Source: Gallionellales bacterium GWA2_60_142 (GTDB taxonomy: Bacteria > Pseudomonadota > Gammaproteobacteria > Burkholderiales > Gallionellaceae). Taken from it: a stretch of 64,000 nt of DNA. The notes below the pieces were generated by a model. The model had not been told where the DNA came from and did no database searches. It saw nothing but the letters and a program-made list of their open reading frames with translations. Below, piece by piece: positions 12,342 through 20,700 of the stretch (the first letter of the stretch is position 1; the number at the start of each line of letters is the position of its first letter). The position numbers and the translations under genes were made by a program. The stretch is taken from contig MGWR01000061.1 of NCBI GenBank assembly GCA_001801085.1, forward strand, positions 1 through 64,000, written 5' to 3'.

Positions 12342-14050
12342 TACAGGTCCTCCGCCAGTATAACTTCGGACAAGCCCTTGCCGCCCGGCACCATCGGGAA
12401 CACGTTTTCGGTCGAGTCGGTGCGGAAGTCCATGAACACCAGATCGTTCTTGCGCGCGAACGCTTCCTTGATCGCCGGCTCGACATCCGCCGGATTCTCG
12501 ATGAGCATGCCGACATGACCGTAGGCCTCGGCCAGCTTGACGAAGTCGGGCAGCGCGTCCATGTAGGACTGCGAATAACGATTGCCGTGGAAGAACTCCT
12601 GCCACTGGCGCACCATGCCCAGATAGCGATTATTCAGCGCCAGCACCTTGATCGGCAGGTTGAACTGCTTGCAGGTCGACAGCTCCTGGATGTTCATCTG
12701 GATGCTGCCCTCGCCGGTCACGCAGGCCACGGTCTCGCCCGGATTGATCAGCTGCACGCCCATCGCGGCCGGCAGGCCGAAGCCCATCGTGCCCAGACCG
12801 CCGGAATTGATCCAGCGGCGCGGCTTGTTGAATTTGTAGTACTGCGCCGCCCACATCTGATGCTGTCCCACGTCGGAGGTGATGAAAGCATCGCCGCCGG
12901 TAATCTTGTGCAGTGTCTCGATCACATACTGCGGCTTGATGACCTCGGTGGAATTCTTGTAACGCATGCCGCCGCCCTTGGCGCGCCATTCGTTCACCTG
13001 CTTCCACCAGGAAGCCAGCTCCGCCGCTTCCGGCTTTTGCTTGCTGCTCTTCAACACGTCCAGCAACTCGCCCAGCGCCAGCTTCAGGTCGGCGACGATG
13101 GGCAGGTCCACCTTGACACGCTTGGCGATAGAGGAAGGATCGATGTCGATATGGATGATCTTGCGCGGCACTTCGGCGAAGTGCGCCACGTTGCCGATGA
13201 CGCGATCGTCAAAGCGCGCGCCCACGGCCAGCAGCACGTCGCAATTCTGCATCGCCATGTTGGCCTCGTAGGTGCCGTGCATCCCCAGCATGCCGACGAA
13301 CTGATTGTCGCTGGCCGGGAAGCCGCCTAGGCCCATCAGCGTGTTGGTGCATGGTGCGCCCAGCAGGCGCACCAGTTCGATCAGCTGCAATGACGCATCG
13401 CCCTGCACCACGCCGCCGCCGGCGTAGATCATCGGACGCTTGGCCTCCAACAGCATCTGCGCCGCATGACGGATTTGCGTGCTGTCGGCCTTGCCCGGCG
13501 GGTTGTAGGAACGGATGCTGACGCTGGCCGGATACTCGAAATGCGCCTTCTGGTTGGAGACATCCTTGGGGATGTCCACCAGCACCGGGCCGGGACGCCC
13601 CGTCTTGGCCAGATAGAACGCCTTCTTGATCGTAGAGGCGATGTCCTTCGGGTCCTTGACCAGGAAATTGTGCTTCACGCAGGGACGTGTAATGCCCACC
13701 GCATCGACTTCCTGGAAGGCATCCTCGCCGATCGCGTAAGTCGGCACCTGACCGCTGATGATGACCATGGGGATGGAATCCATGTAGGCCGTCGCAATGC
13801 CGGTCACGGCATTGGTCAGGCCGGGGCCGGAAGTGACGATAGCCACACCGACCTTGTCCGACGAGCGCGCATAGCCGTCGGCGGCATGCACCGCAGCCTG
13901 CTCGTGGCGCACCAGCACATGCTTGACCTTGTCCTGCTTGAACAATTCGTCGTAAATGAACAGCACCGCCCCGCCGGGATAGCCAAATGCGTACTCGACC
14001 TGCTCTTCCTGCAAACAGCGGATGATTATCTCCGCGCCGGTCAATTCCAT
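12341..14050 (-). CDS. ilvB: Acetolactate synthase catalytic (large) subunit
   Basis: ThDP-dependent enzyme making acetolactate from two pyruvates, first common step of branched-chain amino acid synthesis. About 569 residues from ATG 14050 (14059 also possible). The glycine-rich opening AFGYPGGAVL and catalytic Glu in HVLVRHEQAAVHAADGYAR are at about residues 25-60; the central FAD/DHS-like domain follows; the ThDP motif is GEGSIQMNIQELSTCKQFNLP. First gene of the ilvBN-ilvC-psd-pssA run, with a strong promoter at 14089-14117. Confidence 0.97.
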   Translation of the reverse strand: MELTGAEIIIRCLQEEQVEYAFGYPGGAVLFIYDELFKQDKVKHVLVRHEQAAVHAADGYARSSDKVGVAIVTSGPGLTNAVTGIATAYMDSIPMVIISGQVPTYAIGEDAFQEVDAVGITRPCVKHNFLVKDPKDIASTIKKAFYLAKTGRPGPVLVDIPKDVSNQKAHFEYPASVSIRSYNPPGKADSTQIRHAAQMLLEAKRPMIYAGGGVVQGDASLQLIELVRLLGAPCTNTLMGLGGFPASDNQFVGMLGMHGTYEANMAMQNCDVLLAVGARFDDRVIGNVAHFAEVPRKIIHIDIDPSSIAKRVKVDLPIVADLKLALGELLDVLKSSKQKPEAAELASWWKQVNEWRAKGGGMRYKNSTEVIKPQYVIETLHKITGGDAFITSDVGQHQMWAAQYYKFNKPRRWINSGGLGTMGFGLPAAMGVQLINPGETVACVTGEGSIQMNIQELSTCKQFNLPIKVLALNNRYLGMVRQWQEFFHGNRYSQSYMDALPDFVKLAEAYGHVGMLIENPADVEPAIKEAFARKNDLVFMDFRTDSTENVFPMVPGGKGLSEVILAEDL

Positions 14051-14088
14051 CACAAACACCCTAGATTTAAGCCAAAAAAGAACCGCGT

Positions 14089-14117
14089 AAGATAAAGGTT
14101 AGCGGCATTTTGGTCAA
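14089..14117 (-). promoter_or_regulatory. ilvB promoter
   Basis: Minus strand: TTGACC (14112-14117), 17 bp spacer, TATCTT (14089-14094). The 5' leader to ilvB would be only about 30 bases, leaving no room for an attenuator. Confidence 0.7.
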
Positions 14118-14274
14118 CCTTGGAAACGGTTTTTTAAACGTCCCTTCCGCCGGAATGGCGAATTTCCACCCCCCGACCGGGGTTGAAGAGGGACTGGCGA
14201 TGCCCGCATGCGCACTGCATAATGGGCCGCCCTGCCGCGGTTCTCATCGGGCGAATTACGGAAAAGGAGGGCGC

Positions 14275-15477
14275 ATGATAAAAAAAATAGGCATCGGCGA
14301 TTTGCGCCCAGGCATGTTCGTTCATGACCTCAACTGCGGCCATATCTACCATCCGCTGCTGCAAACACGGTTCAAGCTCAACGACGCCGGCGACATCGAC
14401 CGCCTGATCGAGCGCGGTGTCTCCGCGGTTTATATCGACACCGCGCTCGGCATCGACGCACCCAATGCCCCGACCGCCGACGAGGTGCGTCGCGACATCG
14501 ACGATGCACTGCTGAAAATGGCGCGACACTCCACCGCTCCCGATATGGTCAACCCGCCCCCGCCGGAAACCGACATACGCTACGCCCACCATGTCTACGA
14601 GGAAGCCAGCCTGACCGTGCGCGAACTGATGGGCACGGCGCGACTGGGCCGGCATGCGGCGCTGGAACAGGTGCAACCGGCCGTGCAGGACGTGATCGAA
14701 TCGATCTTCCGCAATTCCGCTCCGCTGCTGCAGCTCGGCACGATACGCGACGCGAACCAGTACCTGTTCTACCACTCCGTCGCCACCTGCTCGCTGCTCG
14801 GTGCATTCTCCCGACAGCTCGGCATAGGCCGCGACATCACCCGGCAGATCGCCGTCGGCGCGATGCTGCACGACATCGGCAAGACCCGCGTGCCGGAAGC
14901 GATCCTCGACAAACCGGGGCGGTTGACCGAGGACGAATTCGAGGAAATGAAACGCCACGTCGAGTACGGCATGGAAATGCTCGCCGACACCTCCTGGCTC
15001 ACGCCGGTGTCGCTGCAGGTCGTGTCGCAGCACCATGAACGCTACGACGGCACCGGCTATCCGCATGGACTGAAAGGCGACCAGATTTCCGAGTTCGGCC
15101 AGATGGCGGCCATCGTCGACGTCTACGACGCGATCACCAGCAAGCGCACCTACCATGCGGCGATGGAGCCGGTCGAAGCGATACGCAAGCTGCGCGAATG
15201 GAGCGAACAGCATTTCAACGTCGAACTGGTCGAGCATTTCATCTGCTGCATCGGCATCTACCCGGTCGGCACGCTGGTCAGACTCGAAAGCGGACTGCTG
15301 GGCGAAGTGACGACGCACAATCCCGCGGACCTGCTCAGACCGGTGGTGCGCGTCGTCTACGACGGCAAACGGCGATGCCGCATCACGCCCCACGAGCTCG
15401 ACCTGTCGGCACAATCGGCGGATCGCATCGTCGGCTACGAATCCGCCGCCCAATGGGGAATAACCCCGGCACAATAA
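14275..15477 (+). CDS. HD-GYP domain cyclic-di-GMP phosphodiesterase with DUF3391
   Basis: 400 residues from the ATG at 14275, preceded by GGAGG. N-terminal DUF3391-like domain (IGIGDLRPGMFVHDLNCGH, residues 5-90), then an HD-GYP domain from about residue 165: HDIGKTRVPEAIL carries the HD pair, HHERYDGTGYPHGLKGDQIS the HHExxDGxGYP signature, and GQMAAIVDVYDAITSKRTY the third block. All metal ligands and the GYP motif appear intact, so it should hydrolyse cyclic-di-GMP. No receiver domain and no membrane segment. It reads divergently from ilvB and converges with sodB. Confidence 0.92.
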   Translation: MIKKIGIGDLRPGMFVHDLNCGHIYHPLLQTRFKLNDAGDIDRLIERGVSAVYIDTALGIDAPNAPTADEVRRDIDDALLKMARHSTAPDMVNPPPPETDIRYAHHVYEEASLTVRELMGTARLGRHAALEQVQPAVQDVIESIFRNSAPLLQLGTIRDANQYLFYHSVATCSLLGAFSRQLGIGRDITRQIAVGAMLHDIGKTRVPEAILDKPGRLTEDEFEEMKRHVEYGMEMLADTSWLTPVSLQVVSQHHERYDGTGYPHGLKGDQISEFGQMAAIVDVYDAITSKRTYHAAMEPVEAIRKLREWSEQHFNVELVEHFICCIGIYPVGTLVRLESGLLGEVTTHNPADLLRPVVRVVYDGKRRCRITPHELDLSAQSADRIVGYESAAQWGITPAQ

Positions 15478-15479
15478 AA

Positions 15480-15504
15480 AATCCCGGAGGATCGCTCCGG
15501 GATT
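15480..15504 (-). terminator. sodB terminator
   Basis: 10 bp stem AATCCCGGAG/CTCCGGGATT, 5-base loop. On the minus strand it is followed by a T-run, so it ends sodB; it may also act on the HD-GYP transcript. Confidence 0.85.
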
Positions 15505-15528
15505 CAGACCAACTCGCTACGGGATAAC

Positions 15529-16113
15529 TTACGCGAAATTTTTCGCGACGAAGTCCCAGTTCACCAGATTATTCAGGAAGGTCTCGACGAACTTCGGACG
15601 CAGGTTGCGGTAGTCGATGTAGTAGGCATGCTCCCACACGTCCACGCACAGCAGCGCGCGGTCGGCGGTAGTCAGCGGCGTGCCGGCCGCACCCATGTTG
15701 ACGATGTCCACGGAACCGTCGGCCTTCTTCACCAGCCAGGTCCAGCCGGAGCCGAAGTTTCCGACCGCGGAAGTCTGGAACGCCTTCTTGAACTCGTCGA
15801 ACGAACCCCACTTCGCATTGATCGCGTCAAGCAGCGCACCGCTCGGAGCGCCACCGCCGTTTGGCTTCATGCAGTTCCAGAAAAAGGTGTGGTTCCACAC
15901 CTGCGCGGAGTTGTTGTAGATACCGCCAGCTGGCGCCTTCTTGATGATAGCTTCGAGGTCGAGGCTCTCGTACTCGGTGCCCTTGATCAGGTTGTTCAGG
16001 TTCGTCACATAGGCTTGATGGTGCTTGCCGTAGTGGTATTCGAAGGTCTCGGCGGACATGTGCGGTTGCAGCGCGTCTTTCGCATACGGCAAAGCTGGCA
16101 GGGTATGTTCCAT
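15529..16113 (-). CDS. sodB: Superoxide dismutase, Fe type
   Basis: Dismutates superoxide in the cytoplasm. 194 residues from ATG 16113, chosen because AGGAG precedes it at good spacing; the upstream extension to 16212 re-reads the leader. Family signatures: [49 protein letters not shown] (metal ligands Asp and His). The context [13 protein letters not shown] and overall sequence match FeSOD rather than MnSOD. A promoter is at 16164-16192 and the 5' leader carries heptamer repeats. Confidence 0.95.
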   Translation of the reverse strand: MEHTLPALPYAKDALQPHMSAETFEYHYGKHHQAYVTNLNNLIKGTEYESLDLEAIIKKAPAGGIYNNSAQVWNHTFFWNCMKPNGGGAPSGALLDAINAKWGSFDEFKKAFQTSAVGNFGSGWTWLVKKADGSVDIVNMGAAGTPLTTADRALLCVDVWEHAYYIDYRNLRPKFVETFLNNLVNWDFVAKNFA

Positions 16114-16130
16114 TTTTATTCTCCTGTGGA

Positions 16131-16165
16131 CAGTGGATCGGATACCGGAATCCGGGATGGCGGAT
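16131..16165. repeat. Heptanucleotide array, copy 3
   Basis: Units cagtgga, tcggata, ccggaat, ccgggat, ggcggat lie in the sodB 5' leader between its -10 box and ribosome site. Confidence 0.45.
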
Positions 16166-16192
16166 TCTAGCCAATTAGATGGGCGCGGACAA
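16164..16192 (-). promoter_or_regulatory. sodB promoter
   Basis: Minus strand: TTGTCC (16187-16192), 17 bp spacer, TAGAAT (16164-16169), about 50 bases before the sodB ATG. Confidence 0.6.
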
Positions 16193-16277
16193 TGATTGAG
16201 TGATTTTATCACCCATTATCCGATCCTGCCGCGCAGGTAAATACAGCATCCACCTCATTCGGATTTAATATCGCGCC

Positions 16278-16751
16278 ATGAGCCAACCCCGCTTCCTCTG
16301 CGACGAAATGCTGGGCCACCTGTGCCGCTACCTGCGCGCCGCCGGCTACGACACGCTGCTCGCGAACGGCGGCCGGCGCGACGCCGAACTGCTGCGGCAA
16401 TGCCGCGAAGAAGGCCGCTATTTCCTGACGCAGGACACGCTGATATCCGAACACAAGGCCGCCGACGGCATCGCGCTGATCCTGCCGCATGCGCCGCTGG
16501 ACCACCTCGTCGAACTGATCGACGCGCGCTTCCATATCGACTGGCTGGCCCATGCCTTCACCCGCTGCCTGATGGACAACACCCCGCTGGTTCCCGCCGA
16601 CGAAGCCGCGACGGCGCGCATCCCGCAAGACGCGCGACGCCCCGACGAACCATTGTGTCATTGCCCGACATGCAGAAGAGTCTACTGGCGTGGCTCGCAC
16701 TACAAGCGCATGCATGCGAGACTGGAGGCGTGGCAGCGGAAAAATACATAG
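16278..16751 (+). CDS. Mut7-C RNase domain protein
   Basis: 157 residues matching the Mut7-C (DUF82) family: an N-terminal PIN-like nuclease part (FLCDEMLGHLCRYLRAAGYDT; YFLTQDTLI) with acidic residues at positions 9-10 and 54, and a C-terminal zinc ribbon (CHCPTCRRVYWRGSHYKRM). Presumed RNase; substrate unknown. There is no Shine-Dalgarno; TAATAT ends 6 bases before the ATG, so it may be transcribed leaderless. The gene is GC-rich like the chromosome, unlike its neighbour at 16837. Confidence 0.85.
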   Translation: MSQPRFLCDEMLGHLCRYLRAAGYDTLLANGGRRDAELLRQCREEGRYFLTQDTLISEHKAADGIALILPHAPLDHLVELIDARFHIDWLAHAFTRCLMDNTPLVPADEAATARIPQDARRPDEPLCHCPTCRRVYWRGSHYKRMHARLEAWQRKNT

Positions 16752-16836
16752 GCCTTTCGGCATATTGTTTTCGGAGGGGATTTGGAGCAGGCTTGCGACT
16801 CTTTATGCCTCAAGATAAACCGAGAGTACTCTTGCC

Positions 16837-17838
16837 ATGAATAGATCATTGAAGCTTTCCGTCGTACAGGGCGACGCCTTCACATTTGAAGGCGATGTAT
16901 TGGTGCTTAAGTACGCCCAGAGCCTTTATGGATTGGACAAGGCTGTTCACATGCGGATTCGACAGCAAGGGATTGCTCTGGAATTACCCGATGTCAACGA
17001 TGAGGTAATTATTGAAACCCATGGAAGCCTGCTCGCAACCAGAGTCTTATTTGTTGGCGTAAAGCCGCTAAGACAATTCAATTATTCTGAAATTCGCGAC
17101 TTTGCAAGAAGAGCACTTGCCTCGCTCACTCACAAGGTACCAAGTGCTCGTCACATCGTATTCACAGTACATGGGGCGGGTTATGGACTGGACGAAACGG
17201 AAGCATTTGAATCGGAAGTTGCTGGAATCGTAGAAGCCGTAACCGGAGGCAATTTCCCAAAATCTATTGAGGCCATAACATTCATTGAATCCGATCAAGG
17301 GCGCGCTGACCGATTGTCCAAATCACTGAAGAAGCTATTACCGACGGGGAGCTTGCTCATTGATGGATACAGCTCGGTTTCAACGTTGACCGCTGAATCT
17401 CAAGATACTCTTCGAACTGCTGGTTATTCTTCAGCAGGGAAACCTCACATATTTGTTGCGATGCCGTTTGCAGCAGAAATGGACGATATTTATCACTATG
17501 GAATTCAAGGTGCAGCAAACGCATCAGGATTACTTTGTGAGCGAGCTGATCTCTCTATTTTCACTGGTGATGTTATGGAATGGGTCAAAGCACGAATAGC
17601 ATCTGCAAAGTTAGTGGTCGCAGATCTTTCGTCGGCAAACCCAAATGTCTATCTCGAAGTCGGCTACGCATGGGGTTGCCGCGTTCCGACAGTTTTGCTG
17701 GTCCGAGAAACTAGTGACTTAAAATTCGATGTAAAAGGACAACGTTGCATTGTCTACAAGTCAATCAAGCAGCTGGAGGAGTCCTTGCAGCGTGAATTGC
17801 AGGGATTGCCTCAAATAATTCCTCATCTCTATAGCTGA
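16837..17838 (+). CDS. Two-domain protein: macro/M17N-like plus nucleoside-deoxyribosyltransferase/TIR-like
   Basis: 333 residues, soluble. Residues 5-165 look like a macro-type or peptidase-M17 N-terminal fold: VVQGDAFTFEGDVLVLKYA, VLFVGVKPL, then HIVFTVHGAGYGLDETEAF, which resembles the glycine loop that holds ADP-ribose in macro domains. Residues 205-325 look like the nucleoside-2-deoxyribosyltransferase/TIR-like superfamily: HIFVAMPF at the first strand, VVADLSSANPNVYLEVGYAW with the conserved Asp and candidate catalytic Glu, then VPTVLLV. Such folds hydrolyse NAD or nucleotides in several anti-phage systems. Codon use is AT-richer than the neighbours and a 600 bp repeat mosaic follows, which suggests acquisition. 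Defence role is inference; domain calls are by eye. Confidence 0.6.
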   Translation: MNRSLKLSVVQGDAFTFEGDVLVLKYAQSLYGLDKAVHMRIRQQGIALELPDVNDEVIIETHGSLLATRVLFVGVKPLRQFNYSEIRDFARRALASLTHKVPSARHIVFTVHGAGYGLDETEAFESEVAGIVEAVTGGNFPKSIEAITFIESDQGRADRLSKSLKKLLPTGSLLIDGYSSVSTLTAESQDTLRTAGYSSAGKPHIFVAMPFAAEMDDIYHYGIQGAANASGLLCERADLSIFTGDVMEWVKARIASAKLVVADLSSANPNVYLEVGYAWGCRVPTVLLVRETSDLKFDVKGQRCIVYKSIKQLEESLQRELQGLPQIIPHLYS

Positions 17839-17849
17839 CCCTGCGGTCA

Positions 17850-18415
17850 TGCAAGCGTAGGGCGCTATAACCGACAAGCATTGCATCGCATGGGAACCAT
17901 CAGCGTGGCGACAGCCACGCTGACTACAAAAAACAAACCGTGCGCGCAGCGCACACCACGCCCGCCTTTCCTTCCCCTGTGCGCCGCCGAGTAGCGGAAA
18001 ACGGTCAGGGGTAGTCGGCGAGGACTGTCTGAGCGCGTAGCGCGAGTTCCGCAGCCGCCTGACCGTTTGAGCAACGCAGGGAACCGCGCAGCGGCGGCAA
18101 ACCGGGGTCGCCTTTTCTTCGGTCACCTTCTTTTGGCGAAGCAAAAGAAGGTGACTTGCTGCCGGGCAACCCCCGGCGATTTTGGTTTTGGTCGTTCATG
18201 TTTCGATACGGCCTTCGGCCTACTCAACACGAACGGACAGAGCGACATCCCAGCTTCTACCCTCACCCTAGACCTCGTAGGGCGCAATCCCCGCAAGGGG
18301 GAGGCCGTGGTTGTACAGCCGCTAAAGCGGCAACAACCACGCACTAACCAACGGGCATTGCGCCGTATAAATCGCAAACATCCGGTGCAATGCGCTACGC
18401 TTATTGCACCCTACA
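17850..18415. repeat. Mosaic of dispersed hairpin repeats, no gene
   Basis: The 603 bases between 17838 and lptG hold no credible gene. They contain a perfect 14 bp stem (18122-18135 with 18142-18155, gtcaccttcttttg/caaaagaaggtgac), GCCGGG/CCCGGC beside it, the stem GGTGCAAT/ATTGCACC (18384-18391, 18403-18410), tagggcgc-type modules near 17860 and 18270, and a run of inverted segments around 17990-18070. Short ORFs here are low-complexity and lack ribosome sites. This looks like nested mobile repeats. Confidence 0.6.
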
Positions 18416-18441
18416 ACTGCTACGGAACTCACCGGACAGCT

Positions 18442-19515
18442 TTATCTTCTTTCGGTCCACCACAGCAGCGCCATCCCCAACAGCAGGAACAATCCGGTCA
18501 TCGCCGTGGCGCTGAATAGCGGCTGCCAGTTGTTCAGCGCCCCGAGACTGGCGAATAAGCGCCCGACGAAGTGAAACACCAGCCCCAGCGCGATGCCCAT
18601 GAACACCATTCCGCTGATCCCGCCGGAACGACGGTGGTACGACGCGAACGGCAGCGCCAGGATCATCATCACCAGCAACGCGAACGGATAGACCAGCTTG
18701 TTCCACATCGCGATCTCGTAGCGCGCGCTCTGCTGCCGGTTCTCCTTCAGGTGGGCGGAGTATTGGTACAAGTCATAGGCCGACATCTGTTCCGGCACCA
18801 CCAGCAACACGCTCAGGATGCCCGGATTCAGCGCCGATTCCCATTGCCGCGCATCCATCTCCTCGATATTGATCCCCTGCCGGGAAAACCGGGTCTCACG
18901 CACATCGTCCAGACGCCAGAGCCCCTGTTCGACGAAATGCGCCTCGCCGGCATGCGTGATCGACTGCAAGCGATACGACTCGTCGAAACGGTAGATATCG
19001 ATATTCAACAGGCTGGTGTCCGGCATCACGTTCTTCACGTTCACGAAACTGAGCTCGTCTTTCACCCACACGCCGGAGCGGAACTCCTTGAGTGAGACCT
19101 GCGCGTTCTGCGCCTTCAGCCGGAGTTGCTGGGCCAACCGCTCGCTGGGCGGCGCGACGAACTCGCTGAACGCGAAGCTCAACGCCACCAGCGGCAGCGC
19201 GATCTTGAACAGCGCGCCCATCATCTGCCACAGCGACGCACCCGAGGCGCGATAGATGGTCAGCTCGGAGCTGGATGCCATCTGCACCAACGCGAATATC
19301 GTGCCCACCAGCACCGCCACCGGAAACAGTTCGTAAATATGTCCAGGGATGGTCAGCGCCACGAACATCAGCACATAGCCGATATGATACTGATCCTGCA
19401 TCACATTGAGCTCATGGATCAGGTCGAGAAATGCGAACAGCGCGATCAGCGCGGCGAAGACCAATGCAATGCTGAGATAAATCTCGCGACCGAGATAGCG
19501 GGTCAGCAGATTCAT
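18442..19515 (-). CDS. lptG: LPS export ABC transporter permease LptG
   Basis: 357 residue inner-membrane protein that, with LptF and LptB, extracts LPS and feeds it to the LptC-A-DE bridge. Three N-terminal and three C-terminal membrane segments surround a periplasmic beta-jellyroll region (about residues 130-265). Family features: TRYLGREIYLSIALVF at the start, SSSELTIYRASGASLWQM at the coupling region, and the C-terminal segment GISGMVFMGIALGLVFHFVGR. It overlaps lptF by ATGA. Confidence 0.93.
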   Translation of the reverse strand: MNLLTRYLGREIYLSIALVFAALIALFAFLDLIHELNVMQDQYHIGYVLMFVALTIPGHIYELFPVAVLVGTIFALVQMASSSELTIYRASGASLWQMMGALFKIALPLVALSFAFSEFVAPPSERLAQQLRLKAQNAQVSLKEFRSGVWVKDELSFVNVKNVMPDTSLLNIDIYRFDESYRLQSITHAGEAHFVEQGLWRLDDVRETRFSRQGINIEEMDARQWESALNPGILSVLLVVPEQMSAYDLYQYSAHLKENRQQSARYEIAMWNKLVYPFALLVMMILALPFASYHRRSGGISGMVFMGIALGLVFHFVGRLFASLGALNNWQPLFSATAMTGLFLLLGMALLWWTERR

Positions 19516-20612
19516 ATGCTCGGCTCCTGCCGGACGCGGCCTTTACCGAACCGCCACGGGGCCAGCGTCATGCGGTGCCGGAACATCAGCAACGTCACCG
19601 CCAGCATGACCGCATGAATCCCCCACAGGCCGATGCCGGGAGACAGTCGGCCCTGCGCGACCCACGAGTTGCTGACGCTGATCAGATTGCTGTACAGCAT
19701 GTACAGCACGATCGCCAGCACCATATTGAGCGAACGGCCGGCGCGCGGATTGACGTAACTCAACGGAATGGCCAGCAACGCGAGTATCACGGCGCTGATC
19801 GGCAACCCAACCCGCCAGTCCAGTTCGGCATGGCTCACCAGACTGCGCTCCCGCAGCAGCTCGGGCGTGGACATTGTGCGTGCCCACGGCCGGGCCTCTT
19901 TCGGCGGGACGCTGTCGATACGGATCGCGTAACGCTCGAACTCGACGATGTTGTAGTCGCGCTGTCCGGGTGTGCCTTCGTAACGCGTTCCGTTGAGCAG
20001 CACCAGGAAACGATCCCCGTTGGGCAAAGTTTCCTGCAAGCCTTCGCGCGCCACCATCGTGCCCAGCTTGCCGTTCTGCTCCGACTGCACAAAGATATTT
20101 CCAACCCGGTTGGCGCCCACGCTTACGTTCTCGACGAAGTACACCCGATCAGCCTGTTTCGACTCGCGAAAAGTGCCCGGAATCGCCGCCGCAACATCAT
20201 CGCGACTCTCCAGCTTGCGCTTGTAGTCCTCGGCCTTCAACAACGCCCAGGGCGAAAGCACCAGACTGAGCAACGCGATCAGACCAACTACCGGCAAGGC
20301 ATACCACAACACCGGACGTATCCAGCGCGTCAGCCCGATGCCGCAGCCGAACCACACCACCATCTCGCTGTCGCGGTAGGCACGCGACATGGTCAGTAGG
20401 ATAGAAATGAACAGGCTGATCGAAAGCAGCACCGCCAGATAGTTCATCGCCGCGAAACCGAGCAGCGCCAACACCCCTTCCACGGCGATCCGTCCGCTGA
20501 CCGCATCGCCCAGCAGCCGGATCAACTGGCTGACCACGACGATGCCGAGCAGCGCCGCAAACACCAACAGGCCGTTGCTGGTGAGTTCGCCCACCAGCGC
20601 GCGGTGGAACAC
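19512..20612 (-). CDS. lptF: LPS export ABC transporter permease LptF
   Basis: Partner of LptG, 366 residues from GTG 20612 (VFHRALVGELTSNG), which matches where LptF proteins normally begin. An ATG at 20666 would add 18 residues of a basic, unusual N-terminus; the reading frame further upstream overlaps pepA on the other strand and is not used. Six membrane segments flank the periplasmic domain (VYFVENVSVG; TRYEGTPGQRDYNIVEFERYAI). SEMVVWFGCGIGLTRWIRP is the coupling helix that contacts LptB. Read divergently from pepA. Confidence 0.9.
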   Translation of the reverse strand: MFHRALVGELTSNGLLVFAALLGIVVVSQLIRLLGDAVSGRIAVEGVLALLGFAAMNYLAVLLSISLFISILLTMSRAYRDSEMVVWFGCGIGLTRWIRPVLWYALPVVGLIALLSLVLSPWALLKAEDYKRKLESRDDVAAAIPGTFRESKQADRVYFVENVSVGANRVGNIFVQSEQNGKLGTMVAREGLQETLPNGDRFLVLLNGTRYEGTPGQRDYNIVEFERYAIRIDSVPPKEARPWARTMSTPELLRERSLVSHAELDWRVGLPISAVILALLAIPLSYVNPRAGRSLNMVLAIVLYMLYSNLISVSNSWVAQGRLSPGIGLWGIHAVMLAVTLLMFRHRMTLAPWRFGKGRVRQEPSI

Positions 20613-20629
20613 TCCAATGCGTGGCGGCT

Positions 20630-20659
20630 TTGACTTTGTGCGGCGAGTGTGCGGATAAT
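20630..20659 (+). promoter_or_regulatory. pepA promoter
   Basis: TTGACT (20630-20635), 18 bp spacer, GATAAT (20654-20659). Transcription would start near 20666, 35 bases before the GTG start. Confidence 0.65.
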
Positions 20660-20700
20660 CCGGCATCGAGAAGAGATTCGAACATCTGAAGGAGAGACGC

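Noticed and set aside
18067-18519. 150 codon ORF in the repeat mosaic
   Set aside because: It is built from hairpin repeats, runs into lptG on the other strand, and has no ribosome binding site.
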